Assembly: GCF_030544485.1 (NCBI RefSeq)
Contig: NZ_CP130610.1
Coordinates: 3,906,001 to 3,970,000 of the forward strand
Origin: Halomonas sp. HAL1
Lineage (GTDB): Bacteria; Pseudomonadota; Gammaproteobacteria; Pseudomonadales; Halomonadaceae
Direction of reading: 5' to 3'
Length of the DNA stretch: 64,000 nucleotides
Notes under the pieces: generated by a model
What the model saw: only the letters and a program-made list of their open reading frames with translations
Database searches by the model: none
What the model was told of the DNA's origin: nothing
Made by a program: the position numbers and the translations under genes
Shown: in pieces, positions 53,404 to 61,514 of the stretch
Position numbering within the stretch: position 1 is the stretch's first letter
Layout: each line of letters opens with the position of its first letter

Positions 53404-54312
53404 ATGAAGCATCTTCGTCTCTTTGAGTACATCGATGCCGTCGTCAGAGCTGGATCAATCCGACGTGCTTCAGAAACTCTTTTCATCACGCCATCGGCAT
53501 TGGATCGACGTATTCAGCAAACAGAAGAAGAGCTAGGCACTCAAATCTTCGAGCGCCATGCAAAAGGAATGCGGCTAACGGCAGCAGGGGAGATTTTTCT
53601 AGACTATGTACGGCGTCACATGGCCGACTTGGATCGAGTGCGATCAGAAATAGAGGGGCTTAAAGGGCTGCGCAATGGACACGTATCCCTTGTGGCTAGC
53701 CAGGCGCTGGCACTGAAATTTCTACCTGAACAGATCAGACGCTTTCGCGAGCGTCATCCAGGTGTTTCATTCTCGGTACGCATTGCTGACCGTGGCGAGG
53801 CATTGAAAGCACTAATGGCTTTTGAGGCAGAACTTGCGGTTGTGGTCTTTCCTAAAATGAACTCGGACGTACTGCAACTTATTATGATCGCCCAGCCAGT
53901 GGTAGCCTTGATGTCGAACCTCCATCCATTGGCTGAGCAAAAAACCGTAAGGCTAAGTGAGTGTTTAAACTACCCACTGGTACTACCCGACGCATCATTA
54001 GGTGTAGGAGAATTATTACACCCCATTCTGGTTCGTCGCACCAATAAAGCGCAAATCAGTGCCGAGACAAACTCCTTCGAACTTATGAGAGGGCTGCTAC
54101 AGGACAATCGCAGTGTCGGCTTTCAGGTCGCCATTGGAGCTCCTGACAGCTTACAAGAAGGTACTATTACCTCCCGCCCCATTGATGCACGAGATGTACC
54201 TACTGCACCGTTAATCTGCGCCCAGTTAAGGGGGCGAACACTGCCCGTTGCCGCAGCACGCTTCGCCGACCAACTAACACAACAATTGGATGATATGGAG
54301 ATCTCTCTCTGA
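53404..54312 (+). CDS. LysR-family transcriptional regulator
   Basis: A 302-residue LysR protein. The N-terminal helix-turn-helix reads LFEYIDAVVRAGSIRRASE with ITPSALDRRIQQTEEELG, and the effector domain covers ~90-300. ATG 53404 with AGGAG upstream is chosen over a start 17 codons earlier. Divergent from the hydrolase-transporter cluster with a 107-base AT-rich spacer, the classical arrangement for a LysR activator and its target. Confidence 0.88.
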   Translation: MKHLRLFEYIDAVVRAGSIRRASETLFITPSALDRRIQQTEEELGTQIFERHAKGMRLTAAGEIFLDYVRRHMADLDRVRSEIEGLKGLRNGHVSLVASQALALKFLPEQIRRFRERHPGVSFSVRIADRGEALKALMAFEAELAVVVFPKMNSDVLQLIMIAQPVVALMSNLHPLAEQKTVRLSECLNYPLVLPDASLGVGELLHPILVRRTNKAQISAETNSFELMRGLLQDNRSVGFQVAIGAPDSLQEGTITSRPIDARDVPTAPLICAQLRGRTLPVAAARFADQLTQQLDDMEISL

Positions 54313-54315
54313 TCT

Positions 54316-54900
54316 TCATACGATGGGTAGCCACTTGGGCACGTCTGTTGGCTGGTACTGCTGTAAACCCTTCAACAGTAGTTGGGGATCACTCTCAACC
54401 ACAATCGAATGGCGATGCTCTGGTGGCAGAAATCGTTCTGTAATCATGTGGTCGATAAACACCATGAAGGGGTCGTAAAAACCATTTACGTTGAACAGTC
54501 CTAGCGGCTTTTGAATTTCTCCTAATTGATTCAGCGTCCAAACCTCCATGAACTCTTCAAGCGTTCCAATACCGCCAGGTAAGGCAATGAACGCGTCCGC
54601 TAACTCATCCATACGGCCTTTACGCTCGCGCATGGTTGCAACCACTTCATGTGCTTGAAGACCTGCATGAAGATGCCCCTTATCGTACAAGCGCTGCGTA
54701 ATAATTCCGTGGGCGTCACCTTTACCTTCAAGTAAAGCATCAGCAAGAGCACCCATAAGCCCTTTATGTGTACCGCCATAGATCAACTTAATATTATTAT
54801 CGGCGAAACTGGCACCCAGTTGAGCAGCTCCATCTGCATAAAGTTCATTGCCACCTGAGTTGGAACCACAAAACACAGCAATAGCAGAAAGATTATTCAT
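54316..54900 (-). CDS. LOG-family protein (TIGR00730; nucleoside monophosphate phosphoribohydrolase-like)
   Basis: A 194-residue Rossmann-fold protein. It has the LOG motifs AVFCGSNSGGN at the N-terminus, MRERKGRMDELADAFIALPG and PGGIGTLEEFMEVWTLNQLG. The family releases the base from cytokinin-type or AMP-like nucleotides. Convergent with the LysR gene, with only 3 bases between the stops. Physiological role in bacteria is unclear. Confidence 0.87.
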   Translation of the reverse strand: MNNLSAIAVFCGSNSGGNELYADGAAQLGASFADNNIKLIYGGTHKGLMGALADALLEGKGDAHGIITQRLYDKGHLHAGLQAHEVVATMRERKGRMDELADAFIALPGGIGTLEEFMEVWTLNQLGEIQKPLGLFNVNGFYDPFMVFIDHMITERFLPPEHRHSIVVESDPQLLLKGLQQYQPTDVPKWLPIV

Positions 54901-55391
54901 ACATGCTCCACGTAATAATTCTTCCGAAAATCAGGGATAATCATAAGGTTAAATGACTGGGCACTAATCTACCAGCCTCCCGTTGAGCGAGCCCAGAGAG
55001 CAACAAAGATAGAGCTTTACTTTGGCGACCGTTATCATAAATAACCTGACTTCTTTTATGCAATTTCTTCCACTACCCAACCAACAACTTCTTCATTACC
55101 AAATTTAGCCTTCCACTCTTTAATGACTTTATGGTTGCCTCCGCGAGTTTCAACAACCTGACCTGTATGTGGATTTTTATAAACTTTTAAAGGACGCTTT
55201 TGACGTCCGTCTGTAGTACTAGCATTAGCAACTTTACCTGAAGTGGAACGATATGAGGCATCTAGCATTTCGCATACGTCGCGAGCTAGCTTTCCGTGCT
55301 CAGTCATGAGTGCTTGTAATTTTTCTTTAAATTCAATCTCTTTCTTCAGCTCACTGTTATTTCCAAGCTTATTCAGCTCTTCTTGAAGCTG

Positions 55392-56489
55392 GGCGGTCTC
55401 AATGACCAAGTGCAACACCTCACCTATCAGGTAGGGTATTGCCATGACTTACAGTTATCGCCATCTTTCTGCTGAAGACCGAGCCGCCATCATGCTGATG
55501 CGGGTTAACTACTCGATTCGTGCTATCGCCCGTCAGTTAGGACGTGCACCTAGTACTATTTCACGAGAATTGGTACGCCATACCGTCAGGCCTGACAGGG
55601 CGTATGACGCCAGCCTCGCTGGACACCGAGCCCGACTGACCCGCCTTCGGCCTCGCCGTTGCCCAAAGCTGCCTCTCGATGGTGAGCTTTTCGAGCTGGT
55701 GGTTTACTTGCTGCGCAAGTACTGGTCACCAGAGCAAATTGCCCGCACACTGAAGCGTATGTTTCCTGATAACACTGACCGCCACGTCTCGCACGAAGCC
55801 ATCTACAATGCGCTCTACCTCATGCCGCGCGGCTCGCTCAAGAAGGAGCTGATCGCCTGTTTGCGACAAGGTAACGGTAAACGTCGCTCTCGCCGCCGTG
55901 GCAAGGATAGGCGACAACAGATTCCAGACTTGGTCAGCATTCATCTGCGGCCTCCTGAAATCGAAGACCGCCTGATGCCTGGTCATTGGGAGGGTGACCT
56001 CATCATCGGTGCCAACAACCGCTCTGCCGTCGGTACGTTGGTAGAGAGAACGACGCGTTTAGTGATCCTGGCGAAAGTGGATGGCACCACCGCCACAGCA
56101 GCAGCTGTTGGCTTCAGCGACAAGCTCAATGAGGTGCCGCGCTCCCTGCGCTTGTCAATGACCTATGACCAAGGCAAAGAGATGGTAAAGCATGCCGAGA
56201 TCACTCAGAAGACGGGGACAGCGATCTACTTTGCAGACCCGCATAGCCCATGGCAGCGGGGTTCCAATGAGAACACCAACGGGCTGTTGAGACAGTACCT
56301 ACCGAAGAGCACGGACCTGTCGGTCTACAGCCAAGAAGAACTCGACGAGATCGCCGACTCACTCAATACACGACCACGCAAGACACTGGACTGGCGCACG
56401 CCGTTAGAAGTCTACGCCGAGGTGCTCAAGAAATCCGTTAACGGGCCGAGCACCCTTCAATAGTGTTGCACTTGGAACTTGAGGCCGCC
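55392..56489 (+). mobile_element. IS30-family element, copy A1, inserted in mvaT
   Basis: 1098 bases. The ends begin GGCGGTCTCAA at the left and, on the other strand, GGCGGCCTCAA at the right, followed on both sides by CCAAGTGCAACAC. It is flanked by a perfect 3-base duplication CTG at 55389-55391 and 56490-56492. The encoded protein is identical to that of copy A2 at 57352-58449, and the two elements are inverted relative to each other. Confidence 0.88.
55444..56463 (+). CDS. IS30-family transposase, copy A1
   Basis: A 339-residue transposase. The N-terminal helix-turn-helix (LSAEDRAAIMLMRVNYSIRA, then QLGRAPSTISREL) precedes the DDE catalytic core, whose acidic residues are in GHWEGDLIIGANN, MTYDQGKEM and RGSNENTNGLLRQYLPK. 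Full length and intact, so the element may still move. It cuts mvaT. Confidence 0.92.
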   Translation: MTYSYRHLSAEDRAAIMLMRVNYSIRAIARQLGRAPSTISRELVRHTVRPDRAYDASLAGHRARLTRLRPRRCPKLPLDGELFELVVYLLRKYWSPEQIARTLKRMFPDNTDRHVSHEAIYNALYLMPRGSLKKELIACLRQGNGKRRSRRRGKDRRQQIPDLVSIHLRPPEIEDRLMPGHWEGDLIIGANNRSAVGTLVERTTRLVILAKVDGTTATAAAVGFSDKLNEVPRSLRLSMTYDQGKEMVKHAEITQKTGTAIYFADPHSPWQRGSNENTNGLLRQYLPKSTDLSVYSQEELDEIADSLNTRPRKTLDWRTPLEVYAEVLKKSVNGPSTLQ

Positions 56490-56540
56490 CTGCTTTAACA
56501 TCTGTTCTTTCTTGATGTAATCACTTAAAACCGATGCCAT

Positions 56541-56911
56541 GCTTTTTTCTCCATGATTTGGACTCAATGAATTCAGTCACCTCCTTATAATATACGCAAC
56601 CTAATTAGAAGTGAACCTGCATCTAACAGCGAAGCTTATAATCGAAGAATAATTTACTTCTTCCGCTTTATCTCGACTCACTTCAAATGTTGGCATAACG
56701 AATTAAAACGTTCTGATCTGCCTTACTGGCCGTAGTGATTCCAAGAAGGCTACATAAAGAAAACGTCAACTGATTTTGGATTTTCACCTAGCCTCATCCG
56801 TAATCAGCCGTTAAAAAAGTGATCGTTTTGCTTATCGTCGGCATTTGGGATATTCCTTTCAAATCTCTCATATTTGTATTATTTATACTTTAAATCCTGA
56901 AATTTGGCAGG
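56541..56911. other. AT-rich gap with the old mvaT upstream region
   Basis: The mvaT side (rightmost bases 56541-56610, read leftward) contains a possible -10-like TATTAT on the minus strand and an extra GGAGG. The rest shows no gene. At 56714-56736 a degraded ACTGGCCG sequence resembles the short repeats at 60575 and 61457. Confidence 0.35.
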
Positions 56912-57351
56912 TTAACTAATAAAACTCTCTATCAATATTTGAATGGCAATAATCAGTAAAAGCAGCATCACAATTTTATCAAACCAATGCCGCGACATTT
57001 TTTGGCCGATTTCTCCACCATAAGGCATCGCAAGCGAAATCACAGAGTATGCTGCAAAGCTTGCCATAATAAGAGGCCAAGTGACAATGTCTAAAGAAAT
57101 TAACATTGGCAGCTGGACAACCGTTATAGCGGTAAAAAATGTTGAAATAGAGCCAATAAATGTAGTTCTTTCTAGACGCATAAAGTTGAGAAATGCCACA
57201 GAAACCGGGCCTGACATTCCTACTGCCCCTTGTAAGAGACCACCACACAGGCCGACTGGAATAACAAGTTTTTTAGCCAAGTCATATTGCAGATACGACT
57301 CTTGTTTAAATAATCGAAGCAATAGATACAGAAAAATGGTGATTGAAACTG
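56912..57351 (-). pseudogene. TauE/SafE-family permease, 3' part only
   Basis: The frame continues upstream to the IS boundary (VSITIFLYLLLRLF before the first internal start) and encodes about 146 residues with four hydrophobic segments. GLCGGLLQGAVGMSGPVSVAF is the second half-repeat signature of TauE/SafE sulfite/sulfonate-type exporters. The N-terminal half has been lost at the IS30 copy A2 junction (57352), and no matching 5' part exists on its far side. Confidence 0.75.
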
Positions 57352-58449
57352 GGCGGCCTCAAGTTCCAAGTGCAACACTATTGAAGGGTGCTCGGCCCGT
57401 TAACGGATTTCTTGAGCACCTCGGCGTAGACTTCTAACGGCGTGCGCCAGTCCAGTGTCTTGCGTGGTCGTGTATTGAGTGAGTCGGCGATCTCGTCGAG
57501 TTCTTCTTGGCTGTAGACCGACAGGTCCGTGCTCTTCGGTAGGTACTGTCTCAACAGCCCGTTGGTGTTCTCATTGGAACCCCGCTGCCATGGGCTATGC
57601 GGGTCTGCAAAGTAGATCGCTGTCCCCGTCTTCTGAGTGATCTCGGCATGCTTTACCATCTCTTTGCCTTGGTCATAGGTCATTGACAAGCGCAGGGAGC
57701 GCGGCACCTCATTGAGCTTGTCGCTGAAGCCAACAGCTGCTGCTGTGGCGGTGGTGCCATCCACTTTCGCCAGGATCACTAAACGCGTCGTTCTCTCTAC
57801 CAACGTACCGACGGCAGAGCGGTTGTTGGCACCGATGATGAGGTCACCCTCCCAATGACCAGGCATCAGGCGGTCTTCGATTTCAGGAGGCCGCAGATGA
57901 ATGCTGACCAAGTCTGGAATCTGTTGTCGCCTATCCTTGCCACGGCGGCGAGAGCGACGTTTACCGTTACCTTGTCGCAAACAGGCGATCAGCTCCTTCT
58001 TGAGCGAGCCGCGCGGCATGAGGTAGAGCGCATTGTAGATGGCTTCGTGCGAGACGTGGCGGTCAGTGTTATCAGGAAACATACGCTTCAGTGTGCGGGC
58101 AATTTGCTCTGGTGACCAGTACTTGCGCAGCAAGTAAACCACCAGCTCGAAAAGCTCACCATCGAGAGGCAGCTTTGGGCAACGGCGAGGCCGAAGGCGG
58201 GTCAGTCGGGCTCGGTGTCCAGCGAGGCTGGCGTCATACGCCCTGTCAGGCCTGACGGTATGGCGTACCAATTCTCGTGAAATAGTACTAGGTGCACGTC
58301 CTAACTGACGGGCGATAGCACGAATCGAGTAGTTAACCCGCATCAGCATGATGGCGGCTCGGTCTTCAGCAGAAAGATGGCGATAACTGTAAGTCATGGC
58401 AATACCCTACCTGATAGGTGAGGTGTTGCACTTGGTCATTGAGACCGCC
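57352..58449 (-). mobile_element. IS30-family element, copy A2
   Basis: 1098 bases with the same ends as copy A1 in opposite orientation. The flanking triplets are CTG at left and CTA at right, so there is no clean 3-base duplication. The sequences on the two sides belong to different genes (a TauE/SafE permease and a GT51 transglycosylase), which points to deletion or recombination through the element after insertion. Confidence 0.87.
57378..58397 (-). CDS. IS30-family transposase, copy A2
   Basis: A 339-residue transposase identical at the protein level to copy A1, with intact helix-turn-helix and DDE residues. Identity implies recent duplication or gene conversion between the inverted copies. 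Confidence 0.92.
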   Translation of the reverse strand: MTYSYRHLSAEDRAAIMLMRVNYSIRAIARQLGRAPSTISRELVRHTVRPDRAYDASLAGHRARLTRLRPRRCPKLPLDGELFELVVYLLRKYWSPEQIARTLKRMFPDNTDRHVSHEAIYNALYLMPRGSLKKELIACLRQGNGKRRSRRRGKDRRQQIPDLVSIHLRPPEIEDRLMPGHWEGDLIIGANNRSAVGTLVERTTRLVILAKVDGTTATAAAVGFSDKLNEVPRSLRLSMTYDQGKEMVKHAEITQKTGTAIYFADPHSPWQRGSNENTNGLLRQYLPKSTDLSVYSQEELDEIADSLNTRPRKTLDWRTPLEVYAEVLKKSVNGPSTLQ

Positions 58450-58606
58450 CTACCTATCGCTATCGGATCAATCCCTGGATGAAAATCGCTTCGGTGATCT
58501 TCGGCAATGACGAGCGCCTCAATAATAACTGCGGGAATTATTTCGCTGTTTTCCACTATAGCCAAGCAGCGATTTAGATCCTCGCGCATCTTTTTCGTCG
58601 GTGGAT
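58450..58606 (-). pseudogene. GT51 peptidoglycan transglycosylase fragment
   Basis: A 157-base sliver between two IS30 elements, read leftward, encodes IIEALVIAEDHRSDFHPGID then PIAIGRA at the IS edge. This matches motif 1 of GT51 glycosyltransferases (ALiaaEDxxFxxHxGiDpi), including the catalytic Glu in AED. Both ends are cut by insertion sequences. It is a relic of a monofunctional or class A penicillin-binding-protein-like gene. Confidence 0.65.
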
Positions 58607-59694
58607 GCAGTCTCTGAGTGCAACGCTACTTAATGAATGGCTGGTGGGCTTTCTTGGTGTTTCGCCAATATTTCGCCCAGCACTTCAACTGGGCACCTGA
58701 AGTCAAAGCGCTTTCGAGGCCGCATATTCAGCTGTAATGCAATGGCATCAAGTTCCTCTTGGGTGTGGTGCGACAGATCCGTCCCTTTCGGTAAATACTG
58801 CCGTATCAAGCCATTGATGTTTTCATTGCTACCGCGTTGCCATGGGCTGTGAGGGTCACAAAAGTAGATTGCAACACCCGTTGCTTGGGTAATCTGTGCA
58901 TGCTTAGCCATTTCTCGGCCTTGGTCATACGTCATGCTCTTGCGTGCGGCTAGTGGCATTCGGTTGAGTGCTGCGCTAAATCCCTCAACAGCTGAGGTCG
59001 CTGTGGCGTCATGTAATTTGGCGAGGATGACGTAGCCACTGCTGAGTTCAACTAACGTGCCGACGGCAGAGGCATTGTTCTTACCTTTGATTAAATCGCC
59101 CTCCCAGTGGCCTGGCATTTCGCGCTTCTCTATCTCCGGTGGACGAAGGTGAATGCTCACCATGTCGAGTATTTGGCCACGGCGATCGACCTGACCACGG
59201 CGAGGCTTACGGGTCGATTTGCCTTGGCGCAGGCAGTGAATCAACTCTTTCTTAAGCTGGCCCACAGGCAAGGCGTAAATGGCGTTGTAGACCGTCTCAC
59301 GGCAGACGTAAGCATCTTCAAAACTGGGCGTCATCATGCGTTTGAGCTTGCCTGCTATTTGTTCTGGAGACAAGCGGTTGCGAAACATATGAATGACCAG
59401 CTCAAAGCGTTCACTCCCCAACAGCAGCTTACGTTTTGGGCGACAAACCATGCGTCGAGCGCAGCGGTGCGTCTGCGCACTATGAGCACAGTAGGCACCT
59501 GACTGAGTTTGGTTGCGCCGTACTTCACGGCTGAGGGTAGACGGAGAACGCCTCAACATGTGAGCAATCTGGCGGAGACTCATGCCTTGCCTGAGGCTTA
59601 CCTGTATGGTGGCACGTTCTTCGATGCTGAGTTCTGAATAGGACATAAATCCAACACCTTACTAAAATTCTTAGGTGTTGCACTCAGTTTCTGC
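58607..59694 (-). mobile_element. IS30-family element B (distinct from A1/A2)
   Basis: About 1088 bases. The ends are GCAGTCTCTGAGTGCAAC at the left and, on the other strand, GCAGAAACTGAGTGCAAC at the right. These share the GTGCAAC core with the A copies but differ outside it. Exact outer boundaries may vary by a few bases and no clear target duplication was seen. Confidence 0.8.
58630..59646 (-). CDS. IS30-family transposase, element B
   Basis: A 338-residue transposase with the same architecture as the A copies but clearly diverged (helix-turn-helix LSIEERATIQVSLRQGMSLR; catalytic GHWEGDLIKG, MTYDQGREM, RGSNENINGLIRQYLPKG). Intact. Confidence 0.92.
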   Translation of the reverse strand: MSYSELSIEERATIQVSLRQGMSLRQIAHMLRRSPSTLSREVRRNQTQSGAYCAHSAQTHRCARRMVCRPKRKLLLGSERFELVIHMFRNRLSPEQIAGKLKRMMTPSFEDAYVCRETVYNAIYALPVGQLKKELIHCLRQGKSTRKPRRGQVDRRGQILDMVSIHLRPPEIEKREMPGHWEGDLIKGKNNASAVGTLVELSSGYVILAKLHDATATSAVEGFSAALNRMPLAARKSMTYDQGREMAKHAQITQATGVAIYFCDPHSPWQRGSNENINGLIRQYLPKGTDLSHHTQEELDAIALQLNMRPRKRFDFRCPVEVLGEILAKHQESPPAIH

Positions 59695-59857
59695 GGCCAA
59701 GCAGGTATAGAGGAAAGTTTTGCTCTATCATACGGCAAATTCGAAATCAGAATAAAATTACACTTTGTCAGGTGCGCTTGTCGTACTTACGAATCTTTTA
59801 TAAGTCTGATTATGGCCTTAGGGCAATTTCATGAACCTTTAAACTGAAGATAAAAAT

Positions 59858-60433
59858 ATGACATATGGATACCGGCTGAATGTTGAGCAGCTCATGCTTA
59901 GAAGAGCAAACAATAATTTTGATGAGGCTAAGAAGAAGATGGTTGAGGTTCCTGATTCTGTTCCAGAGTCTGGAAAGCCTTATTCATTTAAAGGCCCAGG
60001 GTTTGAAGATGATGAAACCATAGCACTCTGTATTGAAGCGGTTCTTGGCTGGGCAATTTCATTTGAGGCATTTGTAAATTTGGTGTGGAATACTCACCCA
60101 ATAACTAAAGAAGAGGATGAGAAAAGCTATGGAAGCACAATAGCCAAGCTAAAAAAATTGTACAAAATCTCTCAATTGCCTTATGGAGATTTAAGTTGGA
60201 GAGCTGGCATTCAGGATCTTTTTGATATGCGAAACTATCTTGTTCACTATAAGGATCCGGTAGTTTATATAGGATTTAGTTTTGCAGCTAAGTTCCAGCA
60301 CGATTTCTCAGAAAAAAGCATGCAGAGTATTCAGCAAGACGTTCTCTGTGCGTTAAAAGAAATTGGAGGTCTGTTTGGTGTTGAAGCTGGATTTATTGAT
60401 GGTAATTATGATCACTTGGTGTATAGATATTAA
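59858..60433 (+). CDS. AT-rich orphan protein with a HEPN-like motif
   Basis: A 191-residue cytoplasmic protein that I do not recognise by name. It is mostly helical. The segment DLFDMRNYLVHYKDP contains R125 and H130, an R-N-x3-H pattern (R-x4-H) as in HEPN ribonuclease domains, which occur in toxins and phage-defence proteins. No antitoxin-like nucleotidyltransferase gene is adjacent. Base composition is much more AT-rich than the metabolic genes, and the gene sits between insertion sequences, so recent acquisition is likely. GAAG lies about 10 bases before the ATG. Confidence 0.6.
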   Translation: MTYGYRLNVEQLMLRRANNNFDEAKKKMVEVPDSVPESGKPYSFKGPGFEDDETIALCIEAVLGWAISFEAFVNLVWNTHPITKEEDEKSYGSTIAKLKKLYKISQLPYGDLSWRAGIQDLFDMRNYLVHYKDPVVYIGFSFAAKFQHDFSEKSMQSIQQDVLCALKEIGGLFGVEAGFIDGNYDHLVYRY

Positions 60434-60847
60434 TTCAGTATGGGAGCATGGCTACGCAGGCCAAGATCGGCGATAGCGGGCGAACAGCCTAGTGAGCGAC
60501 TGCGATTTGGGTCTAGCTGAAAATTTCAGTTAACGGTTTCGCTGTGGCTTTATTACCTGTTATTTTAGTTGTCTGAATGTCCGCTTCTGGCCGAATTAAG
60601 AATGTTAGTTTAAGGCGATGAACTATTTGAGGAAGATGGCAATCCGAAGCCGACATCTCGACAGTTGTTGAGCATGCTTTTATTGGTTATATGCAATATT
60701 CACAAAGTTGATGTTATGCTGTTAATTTTTTTATTAATGTACAGAGTTGAATAGAACTAGAGCATAACTGACGTGTAGCATAATATTATTAAAAATAAAT
60801 TTAATTTAAACTGAAGCATCAAGCGTACTAAATAATGAAACGGTTAG
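60434..60847. other. Gene-free AT-rich gap with a short repeat
   Basis: No credible gene on either strand. At 60575-60600 lies a 26-base sequence (core TCCGCTTCTGGCCG, then AATTAAG) that recurs with 22 of 26 matches at 61457-61482. The 3' part (60700-60840) is very AT-rich and could hold the promoter of the next ORF. Confidence 0.35.
60575..60600 (+). repeat. Short dispersed repeat, unit 1
   Basis: A 26-base unit with core CTGGCCG. It matches 61457-61482 at 22 of 26 positions, the mismatches lying outside the core. Found by eye only in this AT-rich patch. Confidence 0.35.
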
Positions 60848-61276
60848 ATGTTTATTTTCGAGGATGCAGTAAATATGATTGAAGATGACGAAGATTTTAA
60901 GACTTTTAAAGAAACGCTCTACGAGGAAATACGCGGTCGCGTCTTGTCTGATTTTCTTGCCGATAGAGCTAGCAACCTAAGCGAAGAAATAGAAGAGGAT
61001 ATACGGCCCGCAATTCGCGAAAATGTCTTTATAGAAGAAAGAGAAAACGTATTAAAATCTGAAAAAATGGTAAATTTTGTATTGGAGCGATTTTTTGATA
61101 ATCCTTCAATTTATCCTGCTATTGATATTGCTAAGGTTGCCTATCATGACCACATGATTAATTTTTTAATGAATGATGATGAATACTTAATGGAGTTGCA
61201 TGAAGAGATTAAAAAGGAACTGTTGCACAAGCAGTACAAAGATGAGGTCAGAAAATATTTGCTGCCAGCAGTGTAA
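60848..61276 (+). CDS. Acidic, AT-rich hypothetical protein
   Basis: A 142-residue, strongly charged, probably all-helical protein with no family I recognise. It is rich in Glu/Asp and Lys (e.g. EEIEEDIRPAIRENVFIEER). An internal ATG at 60875 (MIEDDEDF) has GAGGA upstream and may be the true start, giving 133 residues. A tiny frame 40 bases downstream encodes a similar helix. Possibly a phage or plasmid-derived gene. Confidence 0.5.
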   Translation: MFIFEDAVNMIEDDEDFKTFKETLYEEIRGRVLSDFLADRASNLSEEIEEDIRPAIRENVFIEERENVLKSEKMVNFVLERFFDNPSIYPAIDIAKVAYHDHMINFLMNDDEYLMELHEEIKKELLHKQYKDEVRKYLLPAV

Positions 61277-61316
61277 AGAAGATTTATTAAAGTAAATACG
61301 AGGCGATGAAAATGAT

Positions 61317-61391
61317 ATGGAAATATTACGAGAGCAGGTGAAAGAAGAAATAAAGAAAGAGTTAATCGCTTACATGAAAAATGAATTCTAA
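61317..61391 (+). CDS. Possible 24-residue peptide (low confidence)
   Basis: ATG 61317 opens a short frame reading EILREQVKEEIKKELIAYMK before NEF and a stop. The amphipathic KEEIKKEL pattern echoes HEEIKKELLHK near the C-terminus of the preceding protein, so it may be a duplicated tail or decayed repeat rather than a gene. GAGGCGA lies upstream. Confidence 0.2.
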   Translation: MEILREQVKEEIKKELIAYMKNEF

Positions 61392-61456
61392 AAAGGCTGT
61401 CCAGAAGAAGCCACTTGGCGGCGGCACTGACTTTCGTCGTTACATAAGGTTTATCT

Positions 61457-61482
61457 GCATGACCGCTACTGGCCGTATTAAG
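61457..61482 (+). repeat. Short dispersed repeat, unit 2
   Basis: Second copy of the 26-base unit at 60575-60600, with core ACTGGCCG then TATTAAG. It lies 33 bases before the IS630 copy. Confidence 0.35.
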
Positions 61483-61514
61483 ACAGCCAAGTCCAGGCAA
61501 CCATAGGATTATGG

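Larger units (their letters stand above)
55056..56540 (-). pseudogene. mvaT: mvaT (H-NS-like xenogeneic silencer) split by an IS30 element
   Basis: The 5' end is at 56540-56490 (MASVLSDYIKKEQMLKQ, with GGAGA before the ATG) and the remainder at 55388-55056 (LQEELNKLGNN ... to the stop). Joining them across the insertion, with one CAG of the target duplication removed, restores a continuous 127-residue protein, close to the ~124 usual for MvaT. The N-terminal coiled-coil oligomerisation region is the part interrupted; the C-terminal DNA-binding part KVYKNPHTGQVVETRGGNHK is intact. MvaT proteins silence AT-rich foreign DNA. This copy should be inactive unless a partial product is made from a start inside the IS. 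Confidence 0.85.

Noticed and set aside
59695..61514. Integron cassette array (AT-rich orphan genes, a GTTAGAT core-like site at 60842)
   Set aside because: No paired inverse core site within attC distance and no integrase; the single 7-base match is expected by chance.
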